Source: Clostridiales bacterium CCNA10
Lineage (GTDB): Bacteria; Bacillota; Clostridia; Oscillospirales; Oscillospiraceae
Reading direction: 5' to 3'
Assembly: GCA_003573975.1 (NCBI GenBank)
Contig: AP018533.1
Location: forward strand, 1,674,001 to 1,738,000
DNA length: 64,000 nucleotides
The notes under the pieces are model-generated. The model had not been told where the DNA came from. It did not search any database and was given only the letters and a program-made list of their open reading frames with translations. Made by a program: the position numbers and the translations under genes. Positions 41,979 to 53,331 of the stretch are shown piece by piece; the first letter of the stretch is position 1, and each line of letters begins with the position of its first letter.

Positions 41979-42347
41979 ATGAAGATCAGAAATAAGGGCT
42001 CCAAGATTATCAACATCGGCACGACGATCCTCATGCCCGATGCGTCTATGGACATCAACGAGGCCACTCTCAAGCTGCCCGCCATTCAGGCGTTCATCGC
42101 CAAGGGGCTGCTGGAGACCGACGAGAGCGACGCCGCCTTCCAGAAGGCCGTCGAAGAGGCTGCTGCGAGAAAGCTGGAAGAGGATGCCAAGGTGAAGGCC
42201 GAGGCAGAAGCCAAGGCAAAGGCCGAAGCTGACGCGAAGGCCAAGGCTGAAGCGGAAGCTGCTGCCAAGAAGGCCGCAGAGGATAAGGCCAAGGCTGACG
42301 CCGCCAAGAAGGCCGCTGCCGCAAAGGCTGCCGACGAGAACAAGTAA
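41979..42347 (+). CDS. Ala/Lys/Glu-rich coiled-coil head protein
   Basis: 122 residues. A short globular N-terminus (MKIRNKGSKIINIGTTILMP) resembles small connector-type domains. The C-terminal 60 residues are an AEAKAKAEADAKAKAEAEA-type coiled coil. The ATG at 41979 follows CAGGAGG. Low-complexity repeats may vary in length between relatives. Confidence 0.65.
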   Translation: MKIRNKGSKIINIGTTILMPDASMDINEATLKLPAIQAFIAKGLLETDESDAAFQKAVEEAAARKLEEDAKVKAEAEAKAKAEADAKAKAEAEAAAKKAAEDKAKADAAKKAAAAKAADENK

Positions 42348-42889
<542 letters not shown>

Positions 42890-42890
<1 letters not shown>

Positions 42891-43345
42891 TGGCGTTGAG
42901 CATTTCAGACCTGACGCCTGAGGGCAGAAGGTATTTCGAGCAACTGCAGAAGCTCTCCCGGCTTGAAGTGCAGGTCGGGTTCCAAGAGGGCCAGACCTAC
43001 GAAGACGGCACATCCCTTGCGGACGTGGCCGCGTACAACGAACTCGGCACCTCTGACAGCCCAGCCAGACCGTTCATGCGACAGAGCTTCGAGAACCACG
43101 AGCCCGAACTGAAAGCGGCCTGTGAGCAGGTCAACAAGACGCTGGCCGAGGGCGGCACGACCGAAAAGGCCCTAAAGGATTTGGGCGTCTTCTGCAAGGG
43201 CCTTGTGCAGCAGGAGATCGTCGATGGCGGCTTCGTGGCGAATAAGCCATCCACCATCAAGAAGAAAAAGTCCGAGCAGCCGTTGATAGACACCGGCCAC
43301 ATGAGGCAGTCGGTTGACTTCGTCATCAAGGAACGAGGTGATTGA
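42890..43345 (+). CDS. HK97 gp10-like head-tail protein
   Basis: 151 residues. VQVGFQEGQTYEDGTSLADV, AAYNELGTSDSPARPFMRQ and PLIDTGHMRQSV are the hallmark segments of the HK97-gp10/tail-completion group, which sits at the neck. The start overlaps the connector stop. Confidence 0.85.
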
Positions 43346-43347
43346 CC

Positions 43348-43898
43348 GTGAACATTACGCTGTTCAACAAGAAATACTGGGTACGCCGGTTCAAAGAGCC
43401 GCAGAACATTCGCGGTTACATCACCGCAGACCACGAGGACTTTGTTGCCAGCCTGCATATCCATCCGATGGGTTCGGATGCGATGCTGGCGCTGCCTGAG
43501 GGCGAACGCAAGATGAAGCATCTGGAAGGCCACGGAACCGATGTGCTGATACCGGCCAGCGAAGCTACCGGCATCAAGGGCGACCTGTTGTACTACATGG
43601 GCGACTGGTACGAGTGTACCGCCGCCCAGCCGTGGGATCATACGGTGCTGTCGCACTTGAACTATCAGTTTTGCCTCGTGCCGACAGACGGCGCACGGGC
43701 TTCGGACATCGAAGACCCGCCGCAGGATGACCCAGCAACAGCGGGGAAGACCCAGCAGGAGATCCCGCCCATTACGAATTTCCCCATTGCGTCCGCAGAC
43801 ACCGTCGGCGTGGTGCGCATCAAGGACGATTCCGGGCTGGTGGTTGACGAGGAGGGCTTCTTGTCGCTCGCAAAGCCGACCGACGGAGGTGATACGCC

Positions 43899-43902
<4 letters not shown>
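43348..43902 (+). CDS. Neck or minor head protein with fibre-type tail motif
   Basis: 184 residues. The N-terminal region (NKKYWVRRFKEPQNIRGYIT, GSDAMLALPEGERKMKHLEG) looks like a head-closure protein. The C-terminus ends in ADTVGVVRIKDDSGLVVDEE, the second copy of the strand motif of the connector. GTG 43348 follows GAGG by 9 nt; a TTG at 43342 is less likely. Confidence 0.65.
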
Positions 43903-46200
<2,298 letters not shown>

Positions 46201-46218
46201 GGAAGGAGGAACTGAGAG

Positions 46219-46635
46219 ATGGGTAAGATCAAGACCTACAACCCGAAGGAAGTCACGATTGCGCTCGGCAACCACATTGTTGCCGGCTACGCCGACGACA
46301 GCTTTATCACCATCGACCCGAACGGCGACGGCGTCACCAAGAAGGTCGGTTGCGACGGCGAGATCGTCCGCAGCATCAGCCCCGATGATACCTACATCGT
46401 GAAGCTGACCGTGCTGCAGACCTCCGAGACGAACAGCTTCCTGCAGAACCGCTTCAAGCAGGATCGTCAGACCGGCGACGGTATGTTCCCGATCCTGATT
46501 AAAGACCTGAAGGGCGGTATGGTGTTCAGTTCCGACGCGGCATGGCCCGCCAAGCCCGCATCCCGCGGCTTCGGCAAAGAGTCCAACAACCGCGAGTGGG
46601 AGCTGCACACCGGCTCTGGCGAGTTGACCGAGTAA
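46219..46635 (+). CDS. Tail tube protein (DUF3277-like)
   Basis: 138 residues: YNPKEVTIALGNHIVAGYAD, VGCDGEIVRSISPDDTYIV and the C-terminal GKESNNREWELHTGSGELTE. DUF3277 is the tube partner of DUF3383 sheaths. Ribosome site GGAAGGAGGAA. Confidence 0.9.
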   Translation: MGKIKTYNPKEVTIALGNHIVAGYADDSFITIDPNGDGVTKKVGCDGEIVRSISPDDTYIVKLTVLQTSETNSFLQNRFKQDRQTGDGMFPILIKDLKGGMVFSSDAAWPAKPASRGFGKESNNREWELHTGSGELTE

Positions 46636-46645
46636 GCAACGCAAA

Positions 46646-46670
46646 GAGGCCGTCCGTAAAGGGCGGCCTC
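46646..46670 (+). terminator. Stem-loop after the tube gene
   Basis: GAGGCCGTCC pairs with GGGCGGCCTC around GTAAA. No U run, so attenuation or mRNA end protection is more likely than a full stop. Confidence 0.55.
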
Positions 46671-46699
46671 TACCGTACATAACGAGGGGGTTATGAACT

Positions 46700-47254
46700 A
46701 TGAGAAGAATGCAGACGATTGAGAAGGTCATCGGGGAGAACACGTTCTACATCCGCCCGTTCGGCGCCTTTGCGGCGGCGAACATCAGCGGTGAACTGGC
46801 CGCCTTGCTGTCCCCGATTTTGGCGGGCATCGCCCCGCTGTTTGGCGGCCTCGACACAGGAGACAACGACTCTGGCACCGAAGCGAACCCGCTGGATATG
46901 GACATTGAGGAGGCTATGCCTGCCATCAGCAGCGCACTCTCTACGATTTCCGGTGACAAGGTCGAGCGCATGATGCGCCGCCTGCTGATCGACCAGCAGA
47001 ATATCAGCGTTCAGGGCGAGGACACCGACGGCAACACCGTCATTCTGGATAAAGACCTTGCCGACGAGGTGTTCTGCGGCGAACTGCAGGATATGTTCAT
47101 CCTGTGCTACGAAGTTATCAAGCTGAACTTCAAGGGTTTTTTCAAGAGAGTCGGAATCCAATCTGGCAGCCTTATCGACAAGCTGCGGAAGGGGACTCCG
47201 ACATCCGAAAATGGGGAGACTTCGACTTCGGACGCTTCAGCGAGCTTGAGCTGA
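46700..47254 (+). CDS. Tail assembly chaperone, short form
   Basis: 184 residues: QTIEKVIGENTFYIRPFGAF and ISGDKVERMMRRLLIDQQN, followed by a region close to the slippery site. Tail assembly chaperones bind the tape measure and are made in a short and a frameshifted long form. The slippery GGGTTTTTTC lies at 47134-47143, and the -1 frame continues to 47412. Confidence 0.82.
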   Translation: MRRMQTIEKVIGENTFYIRPFGAFAAANISGELAALLSPILAGIAPLFGGLDTGDNDSGTEANPLDMDIEEAMPAISSALSTISGDKVERMMRRLLIDQQNISVQGEDTDGNTVILDKDLADEVFCGELQDMFILCYEVIKLNFKGFFKRVGIQSGSLIDKLRKGTPTSENGETSTSDASASLS

Positions 47255-47412
47255 GAATGTACTCGCTTATCAAAGCGGGTATTGCCACGAAGTCCGAGTT
47301 GGACGAAGCCTACACCCTCGACGAAGCTCTGAAGCTGTACGCGCTGTATAGCATGGACAGGGACATCGAGCGGTTCCAAGCCGAGGAGATGCAGGCCGAA
47401 ATGGGTAGATAA
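47134..47412 (+). CDS. Frameshifted extension of the tail assembly chaperone
   Basis: A -1 shift at the heptamers G GGT TTT (47134-47140) and T TTT TTC (47137-47143) joins the short form to FQESRNPIWQPYRQAAEGDS and on to EMQAEMGR, giving a long form of about 237 residues. The extension alone would start without a good ribosome site. This is the conserved G/GT-type frameshift of tailed phages. Confidence 0.82.
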   Translation, partial: GFFQESRNPIWQPYRQAAEGDSDIRKWGDFDFGRFSELELRMYSLIKAGIATKSELDEAYTLDEALKLYALYSMDRDIERFQAEEMQAEMGR

Positions 47413-47443
47413 AAAGCCCGCTCCGCGTGGGAGCGAGCTTTTC
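47411..47443. terminator. Bidirectional terminator
   Basis: AAAAGC and CGCTCC pair with GGGAGCG and AGCTTTTT around GCGT. A runs before and T runs after serve both directions: end of the chaperone transcript and end of the minus-strand gene. Confidence 0.85.
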
Positions 47444-47453
47444 CATTTGCACC

Positions 47454-47810
47454 TCAGTACATGATGCGGACGAGGGCTTTGTAGTTGTCGGCGTCAAGAG
47501 AACACAAAGCCTTAGTCCCGTCTTTGAAGATGATTGAGACAGTGTAATCGCTGTTCTTTTTGGCGGAGTTAGCTCCAGCGATGGCGCCAATTCCGCCAAA
47601 GAGTGCTGCGCCAACAGCGCCGCGGGCCACGCCGCTGCCCATGCTGGAATTGCCCTCCTGCATGACCAGCTCGTAGTGGTCTACGGTAGTCTTGTTGATG
47701 AAGGTCTTCTTCGCACCGAAGAATTTGTTCTCGGTAATGAGAAGCCCTTTTTTGTCGCCCTTGAACGAAATCAGGCCGCTGTAATCACCGGCGAGAACCG
47801 TGTTTGCCAT
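47454..47810 (-). CDS. Minus-strand cargo gene with glycine-zipper segment
   Basis: 118 residues. A strand-rich N-terminus (AGDYSGLISFKGDKKGLLIT) and C-terminus (YTVSIIFKDGTKALCSLDA) flank a small hydrophobic glycine-zipper (GVARGAVGAALFGGIGAIAG), like small PH-like or membrane-associated bacterial proteins. It is the only gene on the minus strand between 7.8 kb and 64 kb. It has its own promoter, ribosome site (AGAGGAG) and terminator, so it is probably expressed in the lysogen. Confidence 0.75.
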   Translation of the reverse strand: MANTVLAGDYSGLISFKGDKKGLLITENKFFGAKKTFINKTTVDHYELVMQEGNSSMGSGVARGAVGAALFGGIGAIAGANSAKKNSDYTVSIIFKDGTKALCSLDADNYKALVRIMY

Positions 47811-47857
47811 GATCGTGTGCTCCTCTCTGAATTATAGCCTTGCGGCTTATGAGTGAT

Positions 47858-47886
47858 ATTCTATCAGCTTTGAGCGGTACGGTCAA
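47858..47886 (-). promoter_or_regulatory. Promoter of the minus-strand cargo gene
   Basis: On the minus strand TTGACC (47881-47886), 17 nt, TAGAAT (47858-47863). It matches a sigma-A promoter well and sits about 50 nt before the start. Confidence 0.75.
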
Positions 47887-47928
47887 CACGGAGCGGTAAA
47901 ATCTGCCATGAAAGGAGGGCGATTGCTC

Positions 47929-50271
47929 ATGACGATTGTGAAGTTTATCAACGAGGTTGGCTTCAAAGTACGCGAAGGCGACGTAAAAAAAGTCAACGGA
48001 ACAATCTCTGACATCAAGAGCACCGCGACGAAACTTCTCGGCGCAATCGGCATCGGGTTCAGCCTGACCAAGATCAACGCCCTCGTGGAAGAGTTCGGGC
48101 GCGTCAATGAACAGGTCAAGAACTCAACCGCCGCGCTCGGAGACCAAGCTGAGATTCAGAAGAAAATCATGGAGTCTGCTCGGCAAACGCGAAGCAGCTA
48201 TGCGGAAACTGCAGGAGTGATTTCCGACCTCGTGCACGAAAGCCCAGAGCTGTTTGGCAACATCGACGAAGCGGTCAAGTTCAATAATGCGGCAACAATG
48301 CTGTTTAAGTCCGCTGGTAAGACGAATGAAGATATTGCCGGTCTTATGGAGGCAATTAACAAGTCCTTCGCCAAGGGCTATGTTGACAGCGAAACAATCA
48401 GCCAGCTTTTGGAGCGTTCACCCGAAGCGGTAGAACTGCTCAACAAGAAGCTCGGCACGACCTCCGATAAACTGGAAGAGATGGCATCGTCCAGAACTAT
48501 GACGGTCGCAGATCTGAAGGCTGCGTTCGTAGACAATGCCAACACCATTGAGCAAAAGTTTGGAGGCGTACAGTACAGAATCACAGACGCCTTGACCGTC
48601 ATCCGAAGCGAATGGGGACTCTGGCTGACGCAGATGGACAGTACGCTTGGAGTGACGAACACTATCGCCAATGCGATGGTGAAGTTCTCCGACACGGCAA
48701 TGCGCGTCATGAACCGCGTCCGAAATGCTGTCGTATGGCTCAACGACAAGCTCGGCGGATCTGGGAATCTGCTGAAACTACTGGCCATTGCGGCAGGCGC
48801 ACTACTATTCGCGTTCAAGTTCGACAAGATTACAAGTGGTGTGGCAGCCATCATCAAGGGGCTAAAGGGAATCAACAAAGAAGCTCTTTTGATGGCGGCA
48901 AAAATCATCATTGTTGCTCTGCTGGTGGAGGATTTCATCAACTTCATGCAGGGCAACAACTCCCTGCTCGGAAGCCTGCTTGAAAGGGCGGGCGTTGACG
49001 TGGATAAGTTCCGCGCCAACATCATCAAGATTTGGGAGAACATCAAGACCATTCTGACCGCCGTATGGAAGGGCATCAAAAATGTGGCGATCCCGATTTT
49101 TCAAGGCATCTGGAGCGTCATCAAGACGGTGTTCGAGGCCATCGGCAAGATTATAGATAAAATCGCCCCGCAGTTCGCAAACCTTGCTGACCAGATTGCG
49201 AACGGCAACATCGACACAGATAAGTGGGTGAAGGTCGGCGAGGCCATCGCAAAAATCATCGCCGTCATCATAGGCGTCGTAGCTGCCGTCAAGACCGTCA
49301 TCGCCGTGGTGCGAACGGTCACTTCGGTCGTGAAAGGCGTCTCGGCGGTGATCTCGTTCGTGTCCAGCCCTGTCGGCCTTGTAATTCTGGCGATTATGGC
49401 CCTGATTGCCGTAGGCATCCTGCTCTACAAGAACTGGGATAAAATCAAAGCCTTTGCCATTCGCATTTGGACGGCCATCAAGGATTTCTTCGTCAACATC
49501 TTCACGTCGATTGGGAACTTCTTCACGAGCATCTGGGAAGGCATCAGCACGTTCTTTTCCAGCGTGTGGAACGGCATCAAAGAGACGGTGTCCGGTGCGG
49601 TTTCCGCCGTCTGGGAGACCATCTCCACGGTGTTCTCGACGATCTGGGAGTTCATCTCCGGTGTCGCTACCAACATCTGGACGGCCATCACGACGGCGTT
49701 TACGAATATCCTGTCGGGCATCACCGGCACGATTGGAAACATCAAGGACAGCATCGTGACCGGCTTCACCGCCGCAATCGACTGGATCAAGAGTCTACCT
49801 GCCCAGGCGTTACAGTGGGGCGCCGACATTATCAACAACATTGTCGAGGGAATCAAGGGAGCGGTCGGCAAGGTCGGCGAGGCCGTTTCCGGTGTCGCCA
49901 GCAAGATCAAGGGCTTCCTCGGCTTTTCCGAACCGGACGAAGGCCCGTTGAGTGACTTCCACACCTATATGCCTGACATGATCGACCTGATGACCAAGGG
50001 CATCAGCGCGGGCAAGGCCAAGGTACGCGATGCGCTCGGCGCTCTGACGGGCGATATGTCCATTATGGCGCAGGCCAACGTAGCCAGCCCCACCACGGCG
50101 CGGACGGCTATGGGCAGCAACAGCGTCAGCAAGAGCGTCGTGCAGAACGTGAACATCAACAACAAGTTCGAGGGCGACCGTGCCGGCCAGCAGAAGTCCG
50201 CAGCGGCGATGGATAAGGCCGCAGGCGACTCTACGGGCGAGATGGCCCGCGCCCTCGCGTATGCAAGGTAG
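47929..50271 (+). CDS. Tail tape measure protein
   Basis: 780 residues. The N-terminal region has a tape-measure core (GRVNEQVKNSTAALGDQAEI, NAATMLFKSAGKTNEDIAGL, LLERSPEAVELLNKKLGTTS). Several hydrophobic segments (about 280-340 and 455-505) and repeats of ISTVFSTIWEFISGV-type follow. It sets tail length and channels DNA. The ATG at 47929 follows AAAGGAGG; an upstream ATG (47908) lies before that site. The tail should be short to medium in length by this size. Confidence 0.92.
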   Translation: MTIVKFINEVGFKVREGDVKKVNGTISDIKSTATKLLGAIGIGFSLTKINALVEEFGRVNEQVKNSTAALGDQAEIQKKIMESARQTRSSYAETAGVISDLVHESPELFGNIDEAVKFNNAATMLFKSAGKTNEDIAGLMEAINKSFAKGYVDSETISQLLERSPEAVELLNKKLGTTSDKLEEMASSRTMTVADLKAAFVDNANTIEQKFGGVQYRITDALTVIRSEWGLWLTQMDSTLGVTNTIANAMVKFSDTAMRVMNRVRNAVVWLNDKLGGSGNLLKLLAIAAGALLFAFKFDKITSGVAAIIKGLKGINKEALLMAAKIIIVALLVEDFINFMQGNNSLLGSLLERAGVDVDKFRANIIKIWENIKTILTAVWKGIKNVAIPIFQGIWSVIKTVFEAIGKIIDKIAPQFANLADQIANGNIDTDKWVKVGEAIAKIIAVIIGVVAAVKTVIAVVRTVTSVVKGVSAVISFVSSPVGLVILAIMALIAVGILLYKNWDKIKAFAIRIWTAIKDFFVNIFTSIGNFFTSIWEGISTFFSSVWNGIKETVSGAVSAVWETISTVFSTIWEFISGVATNIWTAITTAFTNILSGITGTIGNIKDSIVTGFTAAIDWIKSLPAQALQWGADIINNIVEGIKGAVGKVGEAVSGVASKIKGFLGFSEPDEGPLSDFHTYMPDMIDLMTKGISAGKAKVRDALGALTGDMSIMAQANVASPTTARTAMGSNSVSKSVVQNVNINNKFEGDRAGQQKSAAAMDKAAGDSTGEMARALAYAR

Positions 50272-50280
50272 GTGACGTAG

Positions 50281-50892
50281 ATGGCAAGAGCAAAAAGACC
50301 TGTCACCATTGCAGGCATCGAGTTCGACGCGCTTATCAGCGAGGAGCACGGCTACGAGGCTACCGTTCCTGAGTATGCCGTTGAGAGCGGCTTCTCCGTC
50401 AGCGACGCGATCATCCACGGCGCCGAAACGCTGAACATGGTTCTCTATGTCACCGATACTCCGGTCACATGGAGAAGCCACAGCGGGCGCGGCCGTGTTG
50501 AGCAGGTCACGAAGCGGCTGGAGGAACTGTACTACGCCGCCGAGCCGGTCACAATCGTCACCAGCGACGCCACCTACACCAGCATGGCGATTGAGAACCT
50601 GACCATCAGCAAGAGCGCCGAGGTAGGCTACGCCCGAGAGATCCCAATTTCGTTCCGCAAGATTCGCATTACGACGGCGCGGACGGCGACCATCCCCGCC
50701 AGCTACGGCAAGAGCGGTGCGACCGCCGCTTCTGCAGGCACGGCCAACACGTCCAGCGGGAGCAGCGGAAGCTCAGGCTCCGGTGGCTCCGGTTCGGGTT
50801 CTGGCTCTGGCAGCGGCTCGGGCAGCGGCTCCGGCAACAGCAAGTCGAGCATCCTCTATGGTGCCGCAAAGTCAATCGGCCTGATTTCATGA
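50281..50892 (+). CDS. Baseplate protein with Dit-like N-terminus and Gly-Ser tail
   Basis: 203 residues. The first 140 (VTIAGIEFDALISEEHGYEA, AETLNMVLYVTDTPVTW, YTSMAIENLTISKSAEVGY) are typical of phage proteins downstream of the tape measure that adapt tube to hub. A (GS)n tract (about 150-190) and SSILYGAAKSIGLIS end follow. The tract may vary in length by slippage. Confidence 0.75.
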   Translation: MARAKRPVTIAGIEFDALISEEHGYEATVPEYAVESGFSVSDAIIHGAETLNMVLYVTDTPVTWRSHSGRGRVEQVTKRLEELYYAAEPVTIVTSDATYTSMAIENLTISKSAEVGYAREIPISFRKIRITTARTATIPASYGKSGATAASAGTANTSSGSSGSSGSGGSGSGSGSGSGSGSGSGNSKSSILYGAAKSIGLIS

Positions 50893-50905
50893 GGAGGGAA
50901 ACGAG

Positions 50906-51226
50906 ATGGAATACACGATCATCGAAGTCCCAGACCTCAACGACAGCATGAGCCGTGTCGTTCTGAGTGGAAAGGCGTATCTGATTCGGTTCACATGGAA
51001 CGACCGCGGCGGCTTCTGGAAGTTCGGCCTCTACGACACGCAGAGCCAACCCATCGTCATTGGCATCAAGATTGTGCCGAGGTTCCCGATGAACCTGTTC
51101 TACGGCGTGACCGCGCTGCCGAGCGGTGTTTTCGGTGTGATGACCAAGCTGGAGCACATCGGGAGGAATGATTTTCTCGACGGGAAGGCCAGTTTCGTAT
51201 TCTGCCCTGCGGAAGATAGCGACTGA
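50906..51226 (+). CDS. Baseplate plug protein
   Basis: 106 residues: YTIIEVPDLNDSMSRVVLSG, YLIRFTWNDRGGFWKFGLY and PMNLFYGVTALPSGVFGVM match the baseplate-plug-like (DUF6983-type) family located between Dit-like and hub proteins. Followed by a 239-nt gap holding element B. Confidence 0.75.
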   Translation: MEYTIIEVPDLNDSMSRVVLSGKAYLIRFTWNDRGGFWKFGLYDTQSQPIVIGIKIVPRFPMNLFYGVTALPSGVFGVMTKLEHIGRNDFLDGKASFVFCPAEDSD

Positions 51227-51243
51227 CCCACTTTTCTATCAGT

Positions 51244-51388
51244 CCTACGGACTGTCCGCGGACGCTCCGTGGGATGGTCACACATGAAATCCGAGGACAG
51301 TCCGCGCATAACCGTAACCGTAACCGTAACCTATACCGTAATCTAACCTAACCAGTAAATATATTTGGTGTGCGTTTTGCAAACGCAC
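51244..51388. repeat. Element B: inverted repeats followed by CCGTAA iterations
   Basis: Within an AT-rich gap: CCTACGGA/TCCGTGGG hairpin (51244-51273), long-range dyad CGGACTGTCC (51248-51257) with GGACAGTCCG (51295-51304), CCGTAA iterations (51308-51341) and a hairpin GTGCGTTT/AAACGCAC (51369-51388). The iterations equal element A apart from 5 nt. Base composition is unlike the flanking tail genes. Confidence 0.7.
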
Positions 51389-51465
51389 GAGCGTGTTTTC
51401 TTTGCTTATTTTTCGTGATTTTGCTTTTTGAGCAAAGTCGTTTGTAAAACGAGAGGGGGATTTTG

Positions 51466-52329
51466 ATGTCTGCGAACTTCGACAGAGAGTATCGCTTGGC
51501 TGCAGGTAAAGCCGGCGGCATGGGCTTCGAGATCGGCGAGAAGTCGAAGAGCCAGCCCGTCCCGCTGCACATCAATTTCTCCATTGAGCGCACCGACCTT
51601 GAAACGCAGAACACGGGGCGCGTGACCGTCTGGAACTTGAACAAGGAGCACCTTGCCACTCTGGACGAAAAGGACTGCGTCCTGTCCCTGAAGGCGGGCT
51701 ACGGAAGCCGTATGCCGCTGATTTTCGCCGGCATCGTCACAAACTGCGTCACGACCCACGACGGCGCAGACCGCAAGACGGAGATCGAGGTGGTAGACAA
51801 CCTCGTCGAGATCCGCGATACCTACGTCACGATTTCGTATGTTGGCACGGTGAACTGGAAGACCATCTTCGACGATGTGGCAAATCAGATGGGTGTGGCG
51901 GTGACGTATTCGTACAACGCTGAGTTTGCCGACATCGCCAACGGCTTCAGCTTTGTCGGCCTTGCCCGCGACATCATGACGAAGGGCTGCGCCTGCTGCG
52001 GCCTCGTGTGGAGTCTGCAGAACGGCGTCATGCAGGTCAAGAAGCCGGGGGATGTCATGAGCCGTGAGGTCTTCGTTCTCTCTGAGGACTCTGGGCTGCT
52101 GGGCATCCCTGCCCGCGTCACCGAGGCCAACTCCGAAACGAGCGATAAGACCAGCATCGGGTGGGAGGTCGAGTTCTTCCTGAACGGGGCCATCCACATT
52201 GACGACTATGTGAAGCTGGAGAGCAAAACCGTCACGGGCTATTTCCGCGTCGCCAAGCTGACGCAGGCCGGGGACAACATCTCCGGTGACTGGACGTGCA
52301 CGGCGCGACTTATGGAGGTGCAGGGGTAA
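51466..52329 (+). CDS. Baseplate hub protein
   Basis: 287 residues. INFSIERTDLETQNTGRVTV, LSLKAGYGSRMPLIFAGIVT and VEFFLNGAIHIDDYVKLESK match the hub (gp27-like, GpD-type) group. It forms the ring under the tape measure to which the spike attaches. The ATG at 51466 follows GAGAGGGGGA; element B is immediately upstream. Its stop overlaps the spike start. Confidence 0.82.
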   Translation: MSANFDREYRLAAGKAGGMGFEIGEKSKSQPVPLHINFSIERTDLETQNTGRVTVWNLNKEHLATLDEKDCVLSLKAGYGSRMPLIFAGIVTNCVTTHDGADRKTEIEVVDNLVEIRDTYVTISYVGTVNWKTIFDDVANQMGVAVTYSYNAEFADIANGFSFVGLARDIMTKGCACCGLVWSLQNGVMQVKKPGDVMSREVFVLSEDSGLLGIPARVTEANSETSDKTSIGWEVEFFLNGAIHIDDYVKLESKTVTGYFRVAKLTQAGDNISGDWTCTARLMEVQG

Positions 52330-52856
52330 TGATGCAGGAGTTTGTGCAGGAGATCCAAAACACCGTCCAGCGTGGGCTTCGCGGCATCCATACGGCCATG
52401 CCGGGGCAGATCGTCAGCTTTGACGCCGCAAAGGGCGTCGCAACGGTCAAGCCCGCGATGAAGTTCAAGAAACCGGACGGGAAGACGATGGATTTCCCAC
52501 AAGTCACCGGCGTTCCGGTCGTGTTCCCACAGGGAGCAGGGCAGGGCGCAACGATTGCGTTTCCGGTCAAGCCCGGAGACGGCTGCCTTCTGGTGGTGGC
52601 CGAGCAGAGCCTCGACTACTGGCAGTACGGGCAGGAAACCAGCACGGATCTGGCCTTCGACATGACGAATGCAATCTGCATTCCCGGCCTGTTTGCACAG
52701 GGCAACCCTGCCGTAGCGGACGCCTGCGCTCAAAACGCGGTCATCGTCGATGTGAAGGGAACCCGCCTGACCGTCAAGGGAGGCTCCGTGACGATTTCTG
52801 CGCCCGAAGTCACCGTTGAAGGCAACCTGACTGTGACCGGCAGCCTGTCGTATTAG
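52329..52856 (+). CDS. Baseplate spike protein (Gp138-like)
   Basis: 175 residues. An OB-like N-terminal domain (MPGQIVSFDAAKGVATVKP, VPVVFPQGAGQGATIAFPV) and a short beta-helix end (VKGTRLTVKGGSVTISAPEV, TVEGNLTVTGSLSY) are the Gp138 spike pattern. A short spike rather than a long needle fits a compact baseplate. After it, 52857-52977 holds only a small hairpin and a 30-residue frame of doubtful reality. Confidence 0.88.
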   Translation: MMQEFVQEIQNTVQRGLRGIHTAMPGQIVSFDAAKGVATVKPAMKFKKPDGKTMDFPQVTGVPVVFPQGAGQGATIAFPVKPGDGCLLVVAEQSLDYWQYGQETSTDLAFDMTNAICIPGLFAQGNPAVADACAQNAVIVDVKGTRLTVKGGSVTISAPEVTVEGNLTVTGSLSY

Positions 52857-52977
52857 GCCCGTAGAAGGCCGCTACGAGTTTTCAGGCGAAAGCAACAATC
52901 TACACCCATGAGGCGCTACGACACCGTCTGGGTGATTTCTGGCGATTCCAGACTACTTCTGGGAGGGGGTATTCACC

Positions 52978-53331
52978 GTGTTAGACATCAGACTGAATGA
53001 GGACGGCGATATTGCCATCTCCAAGAATGGCGACATCTCCACGACGGAGAGCGTCAGACAGGCCGTAATGATTCGGCTGCGCTGGATTTATGACGAGTGG
53101 CGGCTCGGCCCTGAGCTGGGCTTCCCATGGTTCGAGGAAGTGTTCATCAAGAACCCGAACACCATCAAGATTAAAACGCTCGTGAGAGACGAGATCCTGA
53201 AAGTGAAGGAGGTCAAAGCGGCGACGGTCACATCGGTCGATTACAACCCGGCAAAGCGAACGGCGACGTTCCGCTACACCGTCACCGTAGGAGAGGACAC
53301 GTTTAGAGAGGAGGTAACGCTGTATGGCTGA
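52978..53331 (+). CDS. Baseplate wedge protein (gp25-like)
   Basis: 117 residues. MLDIRLNEDGDIAISKNGD, VMIRLRWIYDEWRLGPELGF and the EVFIKNPNTIKIKTLV stretch are typical of gp25/W-like wedge proteins in Firmicute myophages (DUF2634-like). GTG start at 52978 after GGGAGGGGG. Overlaps baseplate J. Confidence 0.85.
   Translation: MLDIRLNEDGDIAISKNGDISTTESVRQAVMIRLRWIYDEWRLGPELGFPWFEEVFIKNPNTIKIKTLVRDEILKVKEVKAATVTSVDYNPAKRTATFRYTVTVGEDTFREEVTLYG

Noticed and set aside
52911-53003. 30-residue frame between spike and wedge
   Set aside because: No convincing ribosome site and it runs into the wedge gene.
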